Positions 25,433 through 34,519 of a DNA stretch of 60,113 nt are shown here, piece by piece. A program made the position numbers and the translations under genes. The notes below the pieces were generated by a model. The model was given only the letters and a program-made list of their open reading frames with translations. It ran no database searches and was not told the DNA's origin. Positions within the stretch are counted from its first letter, which is position 1; every line of letters begins with the position of its first letter. This DNA is from an uncultured Campylobacter sp. (GTDB taxonomy: Bacteria > Campylobacterota > Campylobacteria > Campylobacterales > Campylobacteraceae), in the NCBI RefSeq assembly GCF_938030145.1, contig NZ_CALHGM010000018.1, positions 1-60,113 of the forward strand. The letters run 5' to 3'.

Positions 25433-26362
25433 ATGCAGACTATACAAACTATATTTTTAATGATATTTCAAGTCGCGGTTATCGTCCTAGTCGCTCCACT
25501 CTTCGACGGTATGGCTAGAAAACTTCGAGCCAAGCTTCAGTCGAAACAAGGAAGCGATTTTTTCCAGACTTACCGCGATATTATTAAGCTTTTTAAGCGC
25601 GGCAGAACCGTTCCTGCGTGCAGCCACTGGGTATTTAGATGGGCGCCGTTTTTCCTTTTCGCTACTTCGGCGGCGATTTTGGCGGCTATTCCTATTACAT
25701 ACAGCAAAGATACCCTTTTCGGAGCGTATTCGGATATTTTCGTTATCCTATATCTAGGCGCGCTTTTGCGCTTCGTATTCGGTGCGGCATCGCTAGATAG
25801 CGGTAACCCTTTTGCGGCAACCGGCGGTGGACGCGAGCAGATGCTTGCCGTTTTTGTCGAACCTGTGATGATAATGTGCCTAATCGTAGTAATGATGGCT
25901 GCGGGAACTTCAAATTTAGTTGAGATCCAGCAGATGGTACGCAGCGGTCAGATCGGCTATCAAATTCCAAGCTTTGCTGTCGCTTCGATTGCGTTTTTAT
26001 GGTGTATGTATGTCGAGACTGGCAGAAAGCCATTTGATCTTGCCGAAGCCGAGCAAGAGCTTCAAGAAGGTCTACTTGGCGAATACGCAGGCAGCGATCT
26101 CGGCTTAGTGCAAGCGGCGCTTATTTTGAAGCAATTTGCGATGATCGGATTATTCCTAACGATATTTGAGCCGTGGAATTTTAGCAATCCGCTTTTAGCG
26201 ATCATAATCTTTGTGCTAAAAACCGGCGTATTTTACGTAGCAGCCGTTTTCATCGACAACTTTGGACCGCGCTTTAGAATGACTTCGAGCATGCGCAAAA
26301 TTTCATGCGGTGCTCTTGCCATTGCTTTTGCGGCATTAACGCTTTACGTAGTAGGATTTTAA
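25433..26362 (+). CDS. hyfC: hydrogenase-4 membrane subunit C (NuoH-like)
   Basis: A 309-residue membrane protein of the HycD/HyfC/NuoH group, which couples the soluble arm to the membrane arm. Conserved loops are FFQTYRDIIKLFKRGRTVP near the N-terminus and ETGRKPFDLAEAEQELQEG (about residues 195-213), which lies at the quinone-like cavity in complex I homologues. An AGGAGGTTTGAG leader gives a strong ribosome site. The hyfE start lies 1 bp after its stop. Confidence 0.95.
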   Translation: MQTIQTIFLMIFQVAVIVLVAPLFDGMARKLRAKLQSKQGSDFFQTYRDIIKLFKRGRTVPACSHWVFRWAPFFLFATSAAILAAIPITYSKDTLFGAYSDIFVILYLGALLRFVFGAASLDSGNPFAATGGGREQMLAVFVEPVMIMCLIVVMMAAGTSNLVEIQQMVRSGQIGYQIPSFAVASIAFLWCMYVETGRKPFDLAEAEQELQEGLLGEYAGSDLGLVQAALILKQFAMIGLFLTIFEPWNFSNPLLAIIIFVLKTGVFYVAAVFIDNFGPRFRMTSSMRKISCGALAIAFAALTLYVVGF

Positions 26363-26363
26363 G

Positions 26364-27008
26364 ATGAATAGTATCGATATTTTAGCAATTTGTATGATCG
26401 TAACGTCACTTGCAGTATTCGGACTTAGAAATTTAAAACTTTCGATCGGAATTTACGCGATTCAGACGCTACTTTTGGTAAGCATATTTTTTATGCTGTA
26501 TTCTAACTTCAATGCACCGCAGCTTAGAATTTGGGCGATAGTGGCGTTTTTTACGAAGGTCATTTTCGTGCCGGGAATTTTATTTTGGCTAGTTAAAAAG
26601 CTGGATGTGATCAGCGAGGATGAGCCGGTAGGCGGCTTTTTCGTAAGCCCCGTTATTGCGATGGGATTTTCGCTAGCGATTGCGATGACAATCAATCCGA
26701 TCTTGCTTAAATTCTCTCTTATTCAAGAAAGAATCGTTCTAATAGCGGCGGTAACCGTATTTATGATGGGAATTTTTGGCTTCATGCTAAGAAATTCTTT
26801 CATCAAGCAAATTCTAGCCTACTGCCTATTTGAAAACGGCATCCACCTAAGCCTTGCGCTTATGGCTTATAACTCTCACGAGCTAGTCGAGCTTGGAATT
26901 TTAACCGATGCAATCTTTGCGGTTATTATTATGAGCGTTTTGGCAGTTAGATTTTACAAAGCTTATGACGGACTTGATACGTCTAAAGCTTCGAATTTAA
27001 GGGGTTAA
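26364..27008 (+). CDS. hyfE: hydrogenase-4 membrane subunit E
   Basis: A 214-residue membrane protein of the HyfE type, distantly related to NuoK/MrpC. It shows about six hydrophobic segments and the conserved acidic CLFENGIHLSLALMAYNSHELVELG segment (here about residues 152-176). In E. coli hyfD lies between hyfC and hyfE. Here the two genes are directly adjacent, so one antiporter-like subunit is missing. The stop overlaps the hyfF start (TAATG). Confidence 0.93.
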   Translation: MNSIDILAICMIVTSLAVFGLRNLKLSIGIYAIQTLLLVSIFFMLYSNFNAPQLRIWAIVAFFTKVIFVPGILFWLVKKLDVISEDEPVGGFFVSPVIAMGFSLAIAMTINPILLKFSLIQERIVLIAAVTVFMMGIFGFMLRNSFIKQILAYCLFENGIHLSLALMAYNSHELVELGILTDAIFAVIIMSVLAVRFYKAYDGLDTSKASNLRG

Positions 27009-28492
27009 TGATGAATAGTTTAGCTTTTATATTAATTTTTCCGTTGCTCGGAGCGCTGATATTATTCTTATGCCCTAAGAATTTCAAGCTCCTAAGCACG
27101 CTACACGTTTTGATTTCTGCAGTTACATCTGCAGGGCTACTCTGTAATGTAGACAAGCTTCTAAGCGGCAATGCCGAGGCGTTTTACGCATACGATAAAT
27201 TCCTATTCCTAGATAGCCTAGGTTGCGTATTTTTAGTGCTAATCGCCGTAACGGGCTTTTTGGTAAATTTATACTCCACCACCTATATGAAATGGGAGAT
27301 ACAGGGCGGTCATTTAGATCTTAGCGACCTTAGAAAATACTACGCGCTCTGCCATGTTTTCGTTTTTACGATGACGCTTAGCGTGATCTGTAACAACGTC
27401 GCGTTTATGTGGGCTGCAGTAGAGGCTACTACGTTAGCATCGGTATTTTTAGTCGCTATTCATAAAGACAAAAAATCTACCGAGAGCGGTTACAAATATA
27501 TAGTTATCTGCTCGATCGGCTTAGCGTTTGCGCTTTATGCGACCGTTTTACTATATGCGGCTACATTCAAAATCACAGGCGACGGCGAGGCTTCGATGCT
27601 TTGGACGAGCATTATGGATAATGCCAAAAATTTAAACGGCGATGCCGCTAAGCTTATCTTTATATTCGCTCTAATCGGCTTTGGAACCAAAGCAGGACTT
27701 GCTCCTACTCACACTTGGCTTCCTGACGTTCACGCAGAAGGTCCGGCTCCGATTTCGGCACTACTTTCGGGTGTGCTTTTAAAATGTGCGATGCTAGCGA
27801 TATTTAGATATTACGCTATCACAGCTCAAGCTGTAGGCTTTGACTTCGTTCAATCCGTGATGTTAATTTCCGGTACGATCACGCTATTTATAGCAGGAAT
27901 TTTCCTCGTTCGTCAACACGACGTAAAAAGGATGTTTGCTTACCACTCGGTCGTTCATATGGGTGTTATTGCATTTGCGCTAGGTATCGGCGGATATTTC
28001 GGCTTGCTTGCCGCGATCTTTCACTGCTTGGCTCACAGCTTTACCAAGGCTCTTGCATTCTGCTCTACCGGTAATATCGCTAGAATTTATGGTCACAAAG
28101 ATATGTCTAGAATGGGCGGTATGGTAAAAATCGCTCCGCTTACTACGATAATGTTTGGTGCTGCGGTCTGCTCGCTCGTAGGTGTTCCTGCGTTTGCGAT
28201 ATTCGTAAGCGAATTTAACGTTTTCAAAGGCGCGATAGCCAGCGGTCAATACATAGCCGTAGCATTATTTGCGATCGCGCTCGTAATTATTTTCATCGCA
28301 GACTTCGCGCACTTTAATCTTGCGAGCTTCGGTACGCCTAAAGGTGAAGTGGTTTATGCTAAAGAGATGAGCTTGTTTGAAAATTTACCGCTAATCTTGC
28401 TTTGCGCTTTAGTGATAATTTTCGGCGTATGGCACGTAGGTGATTTTTGGATGCTCGTCGAAAACGGCGTTAGAATAATGATGAGAGGTTAA
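27008..28492 (+). CDS. hyfF: hydrogenase-4 membrane subunit F (antiporter-like)
   Basis: A 494-residue NuoN/MrpD-like subunit. AAVEATTLASVFLVA carries the conserved transmembrane Glu, FGTKAGLAPTHTWLPDVHAEGP the broken-helix lysine/histidine motif, and KRMFAYHSVVHMG the next conserved segment. Two ATG codons (27008 and 27011) are possible; the first overlaps the hyfE stop. With HyfB this gives two antiporter-like subunits rather than the three of E. coli Hyf, or the single one of Hyc. Confidence 0.95.
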   Translation: MMNSLAFILIFPLLGALILFLCPKNFKLLSTLHVLISAVTSAGLLCNVDKLLSGNAEAFYAYDKFLFLDSLGCVFLVLIAVTGFLVNLYSTTYMKWEIQGGHLDLSDLRKYYALCHVFVFTMTLSVICNNVAFMWAAVEATTLASVFLVAIHKDKKSTESGYKYIVICSIGLAFALYATVLLYAATFKITGDGEASMLWTSIMDNAKNLNGDAAKLIFIFALIGFGTKAGLAPTHTWLPDVHAEGPAPISALLSGVLLKCAMLAIFRYYAITAQAVGFDFVQSVMLISGTITLFIAGIFLVRQHDVKRMFAYHSVVHMGVIAFALGIGGYFGLLAAIFHCLAHSFTKALAFCSTGNIARIYGHKDMSRMGGMVKIAPLTTIMFGAAVCSLVGVPAFAIFVSEFNVFKGAIASGQYIAVALFAIALVIIFIADFAHFNLASFGTPKGEVVYAKEMSLFENLPLILLCALVIIFGVWHVGDFWMLVENGVRIMMRG

Positions 28493-28494
28493 AA

Positions 28495-30231
28495 ATGAGA
28501 GGCGATAAATTTATAGAAATTTTAAAGACTAAAGTCAAGGTCTTAGAAGTTACCCGCCAAGCCGAGGATCAAATCACCGTTTTAGTGGATAGAAATGATC
28601 TACCGCTTGCGGTTAAGACGCTATATTATGACATCGGCGGTTTTATCAGCACGATGATCCCTAACGATGAGCGCGAGCTAAACGGAAATTTCGCGCTTTA
28701 CTATGCGATATCTATGGAAGGTGGAAAGATGACCGAAGCGGAGGATTTCGCCGCAGAGGATAAATGCTTCATCACCGTTAGGACGCTAATTCCAGGATCG
28801 GATCCGACATTCCCGTCGGTTACTCCTTTAGTGCCTGCTTGCGTATGGTACGAAAGAGAAGCCTTCGATATGTTTGGTTTAATCGCCGAAGGCTTGCCTG
28901 ATAAACGCCGCTTGGTGCTAAGCGACGATTGGCCAGATGGGCTTCATCCACTTCGCAAAGACGCAATGGACTACCGCTATAGACCCGATCCTGTAGATCA
29001 TAAAGACGAGCCTAATGCAGAGTTTTTATTTCCTAGCGGCGACGGCGTAGTAGATGTTCCACTTGGACCTCTTCACGTAACTAGTGACGAGCCGGGACAC
29101 TTCAGACTATTTTGCGACGGCGATGAGATTATCGATGCAGACTACCGCTTGTTTTATCAGCACCGCGGTATGGAGAAGCTAGCTGAAAACCGAATGAATT
29201 ACGATCAAATGGGCTACTTAGCAGAGCGTGTCTGCGGAATTTGCGGCTACGCTCACGCGATTGCGTGTATTGAAGCAGCAGAGAAAGCCATCAAGCTTGA
29301 AATTCCGCTTCGTGCGCAAGCCATCCGCGTCATCTGCCTTGAGATCGAACGCCTTCACAGCCATCTTTTAAATATCGGTCTAGCCTGCGAGGTAACGGGC
29401 AACTACAACGCTTTCATGCATATCTTTAGGGTGCGCGAATACTCCATGGAGCTAGCCCAGCTCGTAACCGGCGGTCGCAAAACTTACGGCAACGTCATTA
29501 TGGGCGGTCTTCGCCGCGATATGACCGATAACGAAATCCGCAAGAGCATCGAGATCATCAACAAGCTCGACGTTCAAATTTCTGAAATTTGGGACGCCGT
29601 TATGGAGGATAAACGCCAAATCGGTCGCTGGAAAGGTGTGGGCGTATTAGATCGCAAAGTGGCGCGTGATTTTAGCCCGGTAGGCCCGAATATGAGAGCT
29701 TCCGGTTTTAAACGCGACAACCGCTACGATCACCCTTATGATTTCTTCAATAAGATAGAATTCGAAGTAGCCGTAGAGCACGGTGGCGATGTATTTAGCC
29801 GCGAAGTCGTAAGATATAAAGAGCTTAAACAATCGATCCACATTATCAGGCAGTGCTTGCATCAAATGCCGCAAACTCCGATAATGATCGATCCACAGAC
29901 TATGATCAGACCGGAAAACTACGCTTTGGGTCACGACGAAGCGCCACGCGGCGAAAACGTCCACTGGATCATGCAAGGAAACGCGCAGAAGGTTTACCGC
30001 TGGAGATGTCGCGCCGCTACGTATAACAACTGGCCGAGCTTGCGATTTCAATTCCGCGGAAATAACATCTCCGATGCGGCGCTAATCGTATGCTCGATGG
30101 ATCCGTGCTACTCATGCACCGAGCGCGTAACTTTAGTCGATATTAATAGCGGAAAGAGTAAAATTCTAACCGAAAAAGACCTTAAGAAATTTTGCCAAGA
30201 CGGCAAGGTTAGCAAAAAGGATTTAAGATGA
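28495..30231 (+). CDS. hyfG: hydrogenase-4 large subunit (NiFe catalytic)
   Basis: A 578-residue fusion of a NuoC-like domain (about residues 1-170) and the NiFe large subunit. The proximal nickel-binding motif is RVCGICGYAH (Cys247/Cys250) and the distal one DPCYSCTER (Cys538/Cys541), so all four cysteines are present. The 34-residue tail after Arg544 begins VTLVD, matching the HycI-cleaved tail of E. coli HycE in position and length. HycI is encoded downstream. This subunit reduces protons to H2, or the reverse. Its stop overlaps the hyfH start. Confidence 0.96.
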   Translation: MRGDKFIEILKTKVKVLEVTRQAEDQITVLVDRNDLPLAVKTLYYDIGGFISTMIPNDERELNGNFALYYAISMEGGKMTEAEDFAAEDKCFITVRTLIPGSDPTFPSVTPLVPACVWYEREAFDMFGLIAEGLPDKRRLVLSDDWPDGLHPLRKDAMDYRYRPDPVDHKDEPNAEFLFPSGDGVVDVPLGPLHVTSDEPGHFRLFCDGDEIIDADYRLFYQHRGMEKLAENRMNYDQMGYLAERVCGICGYAHAIACIEAAEKAIKLEIPLRAQAIRVICLEIERLHSHLLNIGLACEVTGNYNAFMHIFRVREYSMELAQLVTGGRKTYGNVIMGGLRRDMTDNEIRKSIEIINKLDVQISEIWDAVMEDKRQIGRWKGVGVLDRKVARDFSPVGPNMRASGFKRDNRYDHPYDFFNKIEFEVAVEHGGDVFSREVVRYKELKQSIHIIRQCLHQMPQTPIMIDPQTMIRPENYALGHDEAPRGENVHWIMQGNAQKVYRWRCRAATYNNWPSLRFQFRGNNISDAALIVCSMDPCYSCTERVTLVDINSGKSKILTEKDLKKFCQDGKVSKKDLR

Positions 30232-30767
30232 TGAAATTATTCGACATTACCGAAAAATATGGTAAGGCGACCTATGCTTATCCGTTTGAGCCATACATCG
30301 TGCCCGAGAATTTTCGCGGGCAGCCTGAATACACCTACGAGCTTTGCATAGGCTGTGCTGCATGCGGTATCGCCTGCCCATCCAATGCGATTGAGCTTAA
30401 GATGAATGAAGCCCAAACTAAACTAATTTGGGAATTTGATTGCGGACGCTGCATATTTTGCGGTCGCTGCGACGAGGTATGCCCTACGGGAGCAGTAAGG
30501 CTAGGCAATAGCTTTGAGCTAGCGGTAAAATTTGATAAAAGCGCGCTTATCCAACACGGCGAGCTTGAGATGGAGAAATGCAGCTGCTGCGGCAAGCCGA
30601 TGACCCCAAAAAGGCTCATCAATTACACGCTAGAAAAGTTAAGTACTGCAAATTTGCTCCCAGGCAGATTAGAAGAGGCTAAAAAGTACCTCTATATCTG
30701 CCCTGAATGCAAAAAAGCTCAAGCGGTCGAAAGAGTGACCAAAGGTATAGAGGAGGCAATAAAATGA
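30228..30767 (+). CDS. hyfH: hydrogenase-4 Fe-S subunit H
   Basis: A 179-residue HycF/HyfH/NuoI-like protein. CIGCAACGIACPSN and CGRCIFCGRCDEVCPTG supply two [4Fe-4S] clusters between HyfA and HyfI. A C-terminal double pair (CSCCGKPM and CPECKK) resembles the extra zinc-ribbon-like motif of HycF. It is coupled to both neighbours by 4-bp overlaps. Confidence 0.95.
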   Translation: MMKLFDITEKYGKATYAYPFEPYIVPENFRGQPEYTYELCIGCAACGIACPSNAIELKMNEAQTKLIWEFDCGRCIFCGRCDEVCPTGAVRLGNSFELAVKFDKSALIQHGELEMEKCSCCGKPMTPKRLINYTLEKLSTANLLPGRLEEAKKYLYICPECKKAQAVERVTKGIEEAIK

Positions 30768-31588
30768 GTTTGTATCAAGTCCCCGAAAATATTAAAAATG
30801 CAAACGATCTAACCGCAAAATTGGAGCTTTTGAAAAATATCAAACGAAGCTTCAGCGTTTATCGTATCGACTGCGGAAGTTGCAACGGCTGTGAAATTGA
30901 AATTTTTGCTTCTATCACGCCGATGTGGGATCCGGAGCGCTTCGGATTTAAACTCGTAGCTAACCCTCGCCACGCAGATATCTTAGTCTGCACCGGTCCG
31001 GTTACTCGACAGATGTATTATCCACTGCTTCGCGCTTATGAGGCTGCACCTGATCCAAAGATCGTAGTAGCTCTTGGAGCCTGCGGAAGTACTGGTGGAA
31101 TTTTTCACGACGCATATAGCGTATGGAGCGGTATCGATAAGATTGTACCGGTAGATGTTTATATCCCAGGCTGCCCTCCACATCCTGCTAGCATCATCTA
31201 TGGTCTTGGCATGGCGCTTGGCATCATCGATCAAAAGCTTCAAAAGAAGAGCTATGAGCAAGATAGCACTCTTCCGCCACCGGTTAAGAGTTCAGTTATC
31301 GGCGATATTTTATTCGAGCGCGATCTGCAAGCTGAAGCTAAGAGGCTGATGAGCTATATTTTCGGAAGAGTTTTATTTGCAAAATATATGGATGCGATCA
31401 AAACCTCATCTGACGTTCACGATCCAAAAGCTTCTCGCGAGGCTCTACTTAACGCTATCCACACCGAAGAGGATCCTAGATACGCGGAGTGCATGGCGCT
31501 ATTACACAACGACGTATATCTAAAATACGCCCGCGCTACGGAGGAATTTAAGATCGATCCGCAAAAAGAGGTCTGGAGCAAACGATGA
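30764..31588 (+). CDS. hyfI: hydrogenase-4 small subunit I (NuoB-like)
   Basis: A 274-residue protein carrying the cluster next to the NiFe site. CGSCNGCE (about residues 37-44), LGACGSTGG and PGCPPHP provide the four NuoB-type ligands. The start was set at 30764, behind AGAGGAGGCAATAA and overlapping the hyfH stop as ATGA. A GTG further upstream lies inside hyfH. The C-terminal third after the PGCPPHP motif is longer than NuoB, as expected for the Hyf/Hyc group. Confidence 0.95.
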   Translation: MSLYQVPENIKNANDLTAKLELLKNIKRSFSVYRIDCGSCNGCEIEIFASITPMWDPERFGFKLVANPRHADILVCTGPVTRQMYYPLLRAYEAAPDPKIVVALGACGSTGGIFHDAYSVWSGIDKIVPVDVYIPGCPPHPASIIYGLGMALGIIDQKLQKKSYEQDSTLPPPVKSSVIGDILFERDLQAEAKRLMSYIFGRVLFAKYMDAIKTSSDVHDPKASREALLNAIHTEEDPRYAECMALLHNDVYLKYARATEEFKIDPQKEVWSKR

Positions 31589-31929
31589 TTGAGGTTTTTA
31601 AGCTTACAAAGCGGCATATGGACGAAAACGAAAATTTACCCAAAGAACTAAAGGATATCAAGGTTTTTTCCACCTGCGTCGGTCACGGCGTAGGTACGAT
31701 AGATTTTAGCGAAAAGGTACTTGAGATAGACGATGAAGAATTTAAACGCATCGTCGAAAACTCGGGCGACTACGTTAAATTTAAGATCGGTAACCTAAGC
31801 AAGTATTTCGAGATTGAAATTTTTGCCGAGCACGCAGCCAAGCTAATCCCTCAGCTTTGCGAATGTGAGCTTAAAGATCTGCTAAAAAATATGCGCGAAG
31901 GATACTTCGTGCTAAGGAAGGATTTTTGA
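31585..31929 (+). CDS. hycH: formate hydrogenlyase maturation protein HycH
   Basis: A 114-residue cytoplasmic protein of the HycH/HyfJ type, an accessory factor for assembly of the FHL large subunit. FSTCVGHGVGTIDF near residues 29-42 and the KIGNLSKYFEIEIFAEHAAKLIPQL region are typical. It overlaps hyfI by 4 bp and hycI by 1 bp, which places it in the operon. Confidence 0.88.
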   Translation: MIEVFKLTKRHMDENENLPKELKDIKVFSTCVGHGVGTIDFSEKVLEIDDEEFKRIVENSGDYVKFKIGNLSKYFEIEIFAEHAAKLIPQLCECELKDLLKNMREGYFVLRKDF

Positions 31930-32381
31930 TGCGAAAGGCGTTGCTTTGTATCGGCAATCCCCTTCGCGGCGACGACGACGTGGGCAATGAAACAGGGCGA
32001 ATAGTCGAGGCGAATCTAAAAGACTGGCGCGTTTTTTATGGGCAGGATGTGCCCGAAAACGAATTTGCAGCACTTAGGGAATTCGCCCCTGAAATTCTGA
32101 TCGTAGTAGATGCGATGAGCGGCTTTGATGAGGATAAGATAGAATTTTTCGACCTCAGCAACGATCGCGACTATATCTACTCGACGCATAACCTACCTAC
32201 GCCGGTGCTTCTAAGCTATTTGCGCAAAATTTGCCCAAAGACATTGTTTTTGGGCATAAGCGTGCTGCTCGATAATGTCCTTGATTTTAAAGAAGGGTTA
32301 AGCGAGAGCGCAAAAAAAAGCGCGAAAAAAGCTTATGAGCGTATCTTAGAAATTGATTCAAATTTAAATGAGGAGGAGTAA
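31929..32381 (+). CDS. hycI: hydrogenase maturation protease
   Basis: HycI removes the C-terminal tail of the NiFe large subunit after nickel insertion. The 150-residue product starts at the ATG at 31929, overlapping the hycH stop (TGATG); a TTG one codon upstream is less likely. The family motif LLCIGNPLRGDDDVGN has the metal-sensing Glu/Asp positions, and VVDAMSGF the next conserved Asp. It supports HyfG needing cleavage. The downstream transporter starts immediately after the stop. Confidence 0.93.
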   Translation: MRKALLCIGNPLRGDDDVGNETGRIVEANLKDWRVFYGQDVPENEFAALREFAPEILIVVDAMSGFDEDKIEFFDLSNDRDYIYSTHNLPTPVLLSYLRKICPKTLFLGISVLLDNVLDFKEGLSESAKKSAKKAYERILEIDSNLNEEE

Positions 32382-33245
32382 ATGTTAAATCCTGCAGAAA
32401 CCGCGCAAGCGGTGTCTAGTTCGATGCAACACAAGGCGCATACCCCGCTAATTAGCATAATTTTTCTAGCTATAATGGCGGGCGCTGCAATCGCTATGGG
32501 CGATATTTTTTGGGCTCACTCGACCGTCGGAATGGCCGAAAAGCAATCTATTGGCTTATCGAATTTCATCGGCGGTATTACCTTTAGCTGCGGTCTGATG
32601 ATGGTGGTTTTTTACGGTGGGCATCTATTTACCAGCTCAGTTTTAACGGGCGTACCTGCCGCCGATGGCAAATTACCGCTAGGTAAAACTATCGGCTATT
32701 GGGCTATCGTTTGGTGCTTTAACTTTGTAGGTGGCGCGTTAATCGCGTATATGTATTATTACTCAGGACTTCCGCTTAAATATGATGGCTACATCTTGCA
32801 GCACTTCATTCCTGCAGCAGCAGGCAAAATAAACGCACCTTTTCATGAGCTATTCATCCGCGGAATTTTTTGTAACGTGTTTGTATGTATGTCTATCTGG
32901 ACTGCGACCAGCGAGAGTAATCTATCGGGTAAATTCTTTGCAATTATGTGGATGATCGGCGCATTCGTAGCTTGCTCGATGGAACACTGCGTGGCAAATA
33001 TGTTTATCCTAACTGAAGGCATCATCGCTAAAGGCCACTACCTTGCGGCTGCAGGTGGCGATGTAAACGCTCTTGCAAGCTCGCTTCACGGCGTAACGGC
33101 GGCTCAAATAGATTCAATAAACTGGGGAAATTTCATCGTTAAAAATATGATCCCGGTTACGCTAGGCAACATCTGCGGCGGTCTATTTTTCGTAGGCTTG
33201 GTTGGATTTATGGTAAATAAATACGATATGAAAAAGAAAGACTAA
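32382..33245 (+). CDS. formate/nitrite transporter family channel
   Basis: A 287-residue FNT-family membrane protein (FocA/FdhC group) with six predicted transmembrane helices. The conserved FFYGGHLFTSS-type segment appears as VVFYGGHLFTSSVLTG, and the second pore half contains CSMEHCVANMF. It is the last gene of the operon, directly after hycI and behind AGGAGGAG. Co-transcription with a formate hydrogenlyase makes formate the likely substrate. A perfect hairpin terminator lies 35 bp downstream. Confidence 0.93.
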   Translation: MLNPAETAQAVSSSMQHKAHTPLISIIFLAIMAGAAIAMGDIFWAHSTVGMAEKQSIGLSNFIGGITFSCGLMMVVFYGGHLFTSSVLTGVPAADGKLPLGKTIGYWAIVWCFNFVGGALIAYMYYYSGLPLKYDGYILQHFIPAAAGKINAPFHELFIRGIFCNVFVCMSIWTATSESNLSGKFFAIMWMIGAFVACSMEHCVANMFILTEGIIAKGHYLAAAGGDVNALASSLHGVTAAQIDSINWGNFIVKNMIPVTLGNICGGLFFVGLVGFMVNKYDMKKKD

Positions 33246-33280
33246 TCTATCGCGCTTCAGCACGATATAAACAAAATACG

Positions 33281-33305
33281 GCGCGGCACTTTGCCGCGCA
33301 TTTTT
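33281..33305 (+). terminator. Rho-independent terminator of the hyf operon
   Basis: GCGCGGCA and TGCCGCGC pair perfectly over 8 bp around a CTT loop and are followed by ATTTTT. The remaining spacer to the Crp gene (to 33526) is AAATTT-rich and has no gene. Confidence 0.93.
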
Positions 33306-33526
33306 AATTTCTTAAATTTTAAAAATTCTCATACATAAAATTTCGTTCGATCCAAAATTTTAGACGAAATCCTAAGCGAAATTCGGGATGAAATTCCAAA
33401 ACCAAGCTCTTGATAAAAATTTTACGCTGTAAATCTAGGTAAAATCCTGTGCCTTGACTTTAGACAAAATTTCGCGCTTAAGCCGTAACGTAAGCCGCAC
33501 AATGCTCTCAAAACTCTAGTCCGCGC

Positions 33527-34165
33527 CTAAACACAGTAGCTAAGCAACCTGTCGTAGTCCAGGATCAAAAACTCGTGCTGACTAATTTTTTGAATTACGT
33601 TATCTTTTACAAGCTCGTTAAACGCGGTACTCGCGCTTTGGCGCTTGAGCCCCACGAAGGATGAAAGCACCTTTAGCGAAAAGGGCAAAAAGACGTATTT
33701 GTAGCCGTTTTGATGAAAATTCTGCTCGTTTGCAAGCTCGATCAAAAAGCTCGCTATGCGCCCTTTTGCATTTTCAAAAAGTATGGAGCGTGTGATCTTG
33801 CGCTGCAGCAGAATTATCTCTGTTAAAATTTTTATATATGCCTCGCAAAAGCTGCGATTTGCCAAGATCTCCCCTAGTCCGCTCGCATCGATCGTGTAAA
33901 TCTCGCTGTCCTCTAAAAACTCAAGCGCGCAAATTTCATTAAGAATGGTAATATTGTCCTTATTTAGGTAGTTGATGATGAATTCCTCGCCGTCTTCAAA
34001 AAACGAAAGCTTCGCCTGTCCGCTTTTAAAAATAAAAACTTTAGGCGCCTCGCTGTAAAAAACATAGCCTTTTTTGATGACTTGGTGCTCGAACATTGCA
34101 AGCTCCTCGTCGCTAAGCGTGGCGATAGCCTCGGTTTGCAGTAGTCCTAGCCGCGATTTTTCCAT
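33527..34165 (-). CDS. Crp/Fnr-family transcriptional regulator
   Basis: A 212-residue regulator with an N-terminal cyclic-nucleotide-binding-type beta domain and a C-terminal helix-turn-helix (LSSFVGLKRQSASTAFNEL, about residues 167-185). It lacks an N-terminal FNR-type cysteine cluster, so direct [4Fe-4S] oxygen sensing is unlikely. The start follows TTTTGGAGGTTAT. It converges on the formate hydrogenlyase operon and may regulate it, but adjacency is the only evidence. No operator was identified. Confidence 0.9.
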   Translation of the reverse strand: MEKSRLGLLQTEAIATLSDEELAMFEHQVIKKGYVFYSEAPKVFIFKSGQAKLSFFEDGEEFIINYLNKDNITILNEICALEFLEDSEIYTIDASGLGEILANRSFCEAYIKILTEIILLQRKITRSILFENAKGRIASFLIELANEQNFHQNGYKYVFLPFSLKVLSSFVGLKRQSASTAFNELVKDNVIQKISQHEFLILDYDRLLSYCV

Positions 34166-34432
34166 ATAACCTCCAAAAGCTAAGAATTATACAATGAAAT
34201 ATTTAGACAAAGATAAAGCTGTGCGGATGAAATTTACTATCCGTACTATGGCTGCGCATCTAGGTCGCCTAAGCTAATAAATTTTATAGCTTTTAAAATT
34301 CTAAATTTTGCCCGCGCTTTGCATCGCGTAAAATTTCAAAAATTTATTGAAGCTTTACACGGCAATATTATAGCCAAAACCCGCGGCGCGAATTTAAAAT
34401 TCTGTCTCTAAATAAAAATTCATATCATTTTA

Positions 34433-34460
34433 TTGAAATTTTATTTAGCAAGGATATAAT
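34433..34460 (+). promoter_or_regulatory. sigma-70-like promoter for the methyltransferase gene
   Basis: TTGAAA (34433-34438), 16 bp, then TATAAT (34455-34460). The -10 ends 59 bp before the proposed ATG. The rest of the 354-bp spacer from 34166 has no visible gene. Confidence 0.6.
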
Positions 34461-34519
34461 AATGCATATTAAAAATAAGCGGTATTTTGCTCGCAACGAT
34501 ACCGCAAGAAAGGCACTTC

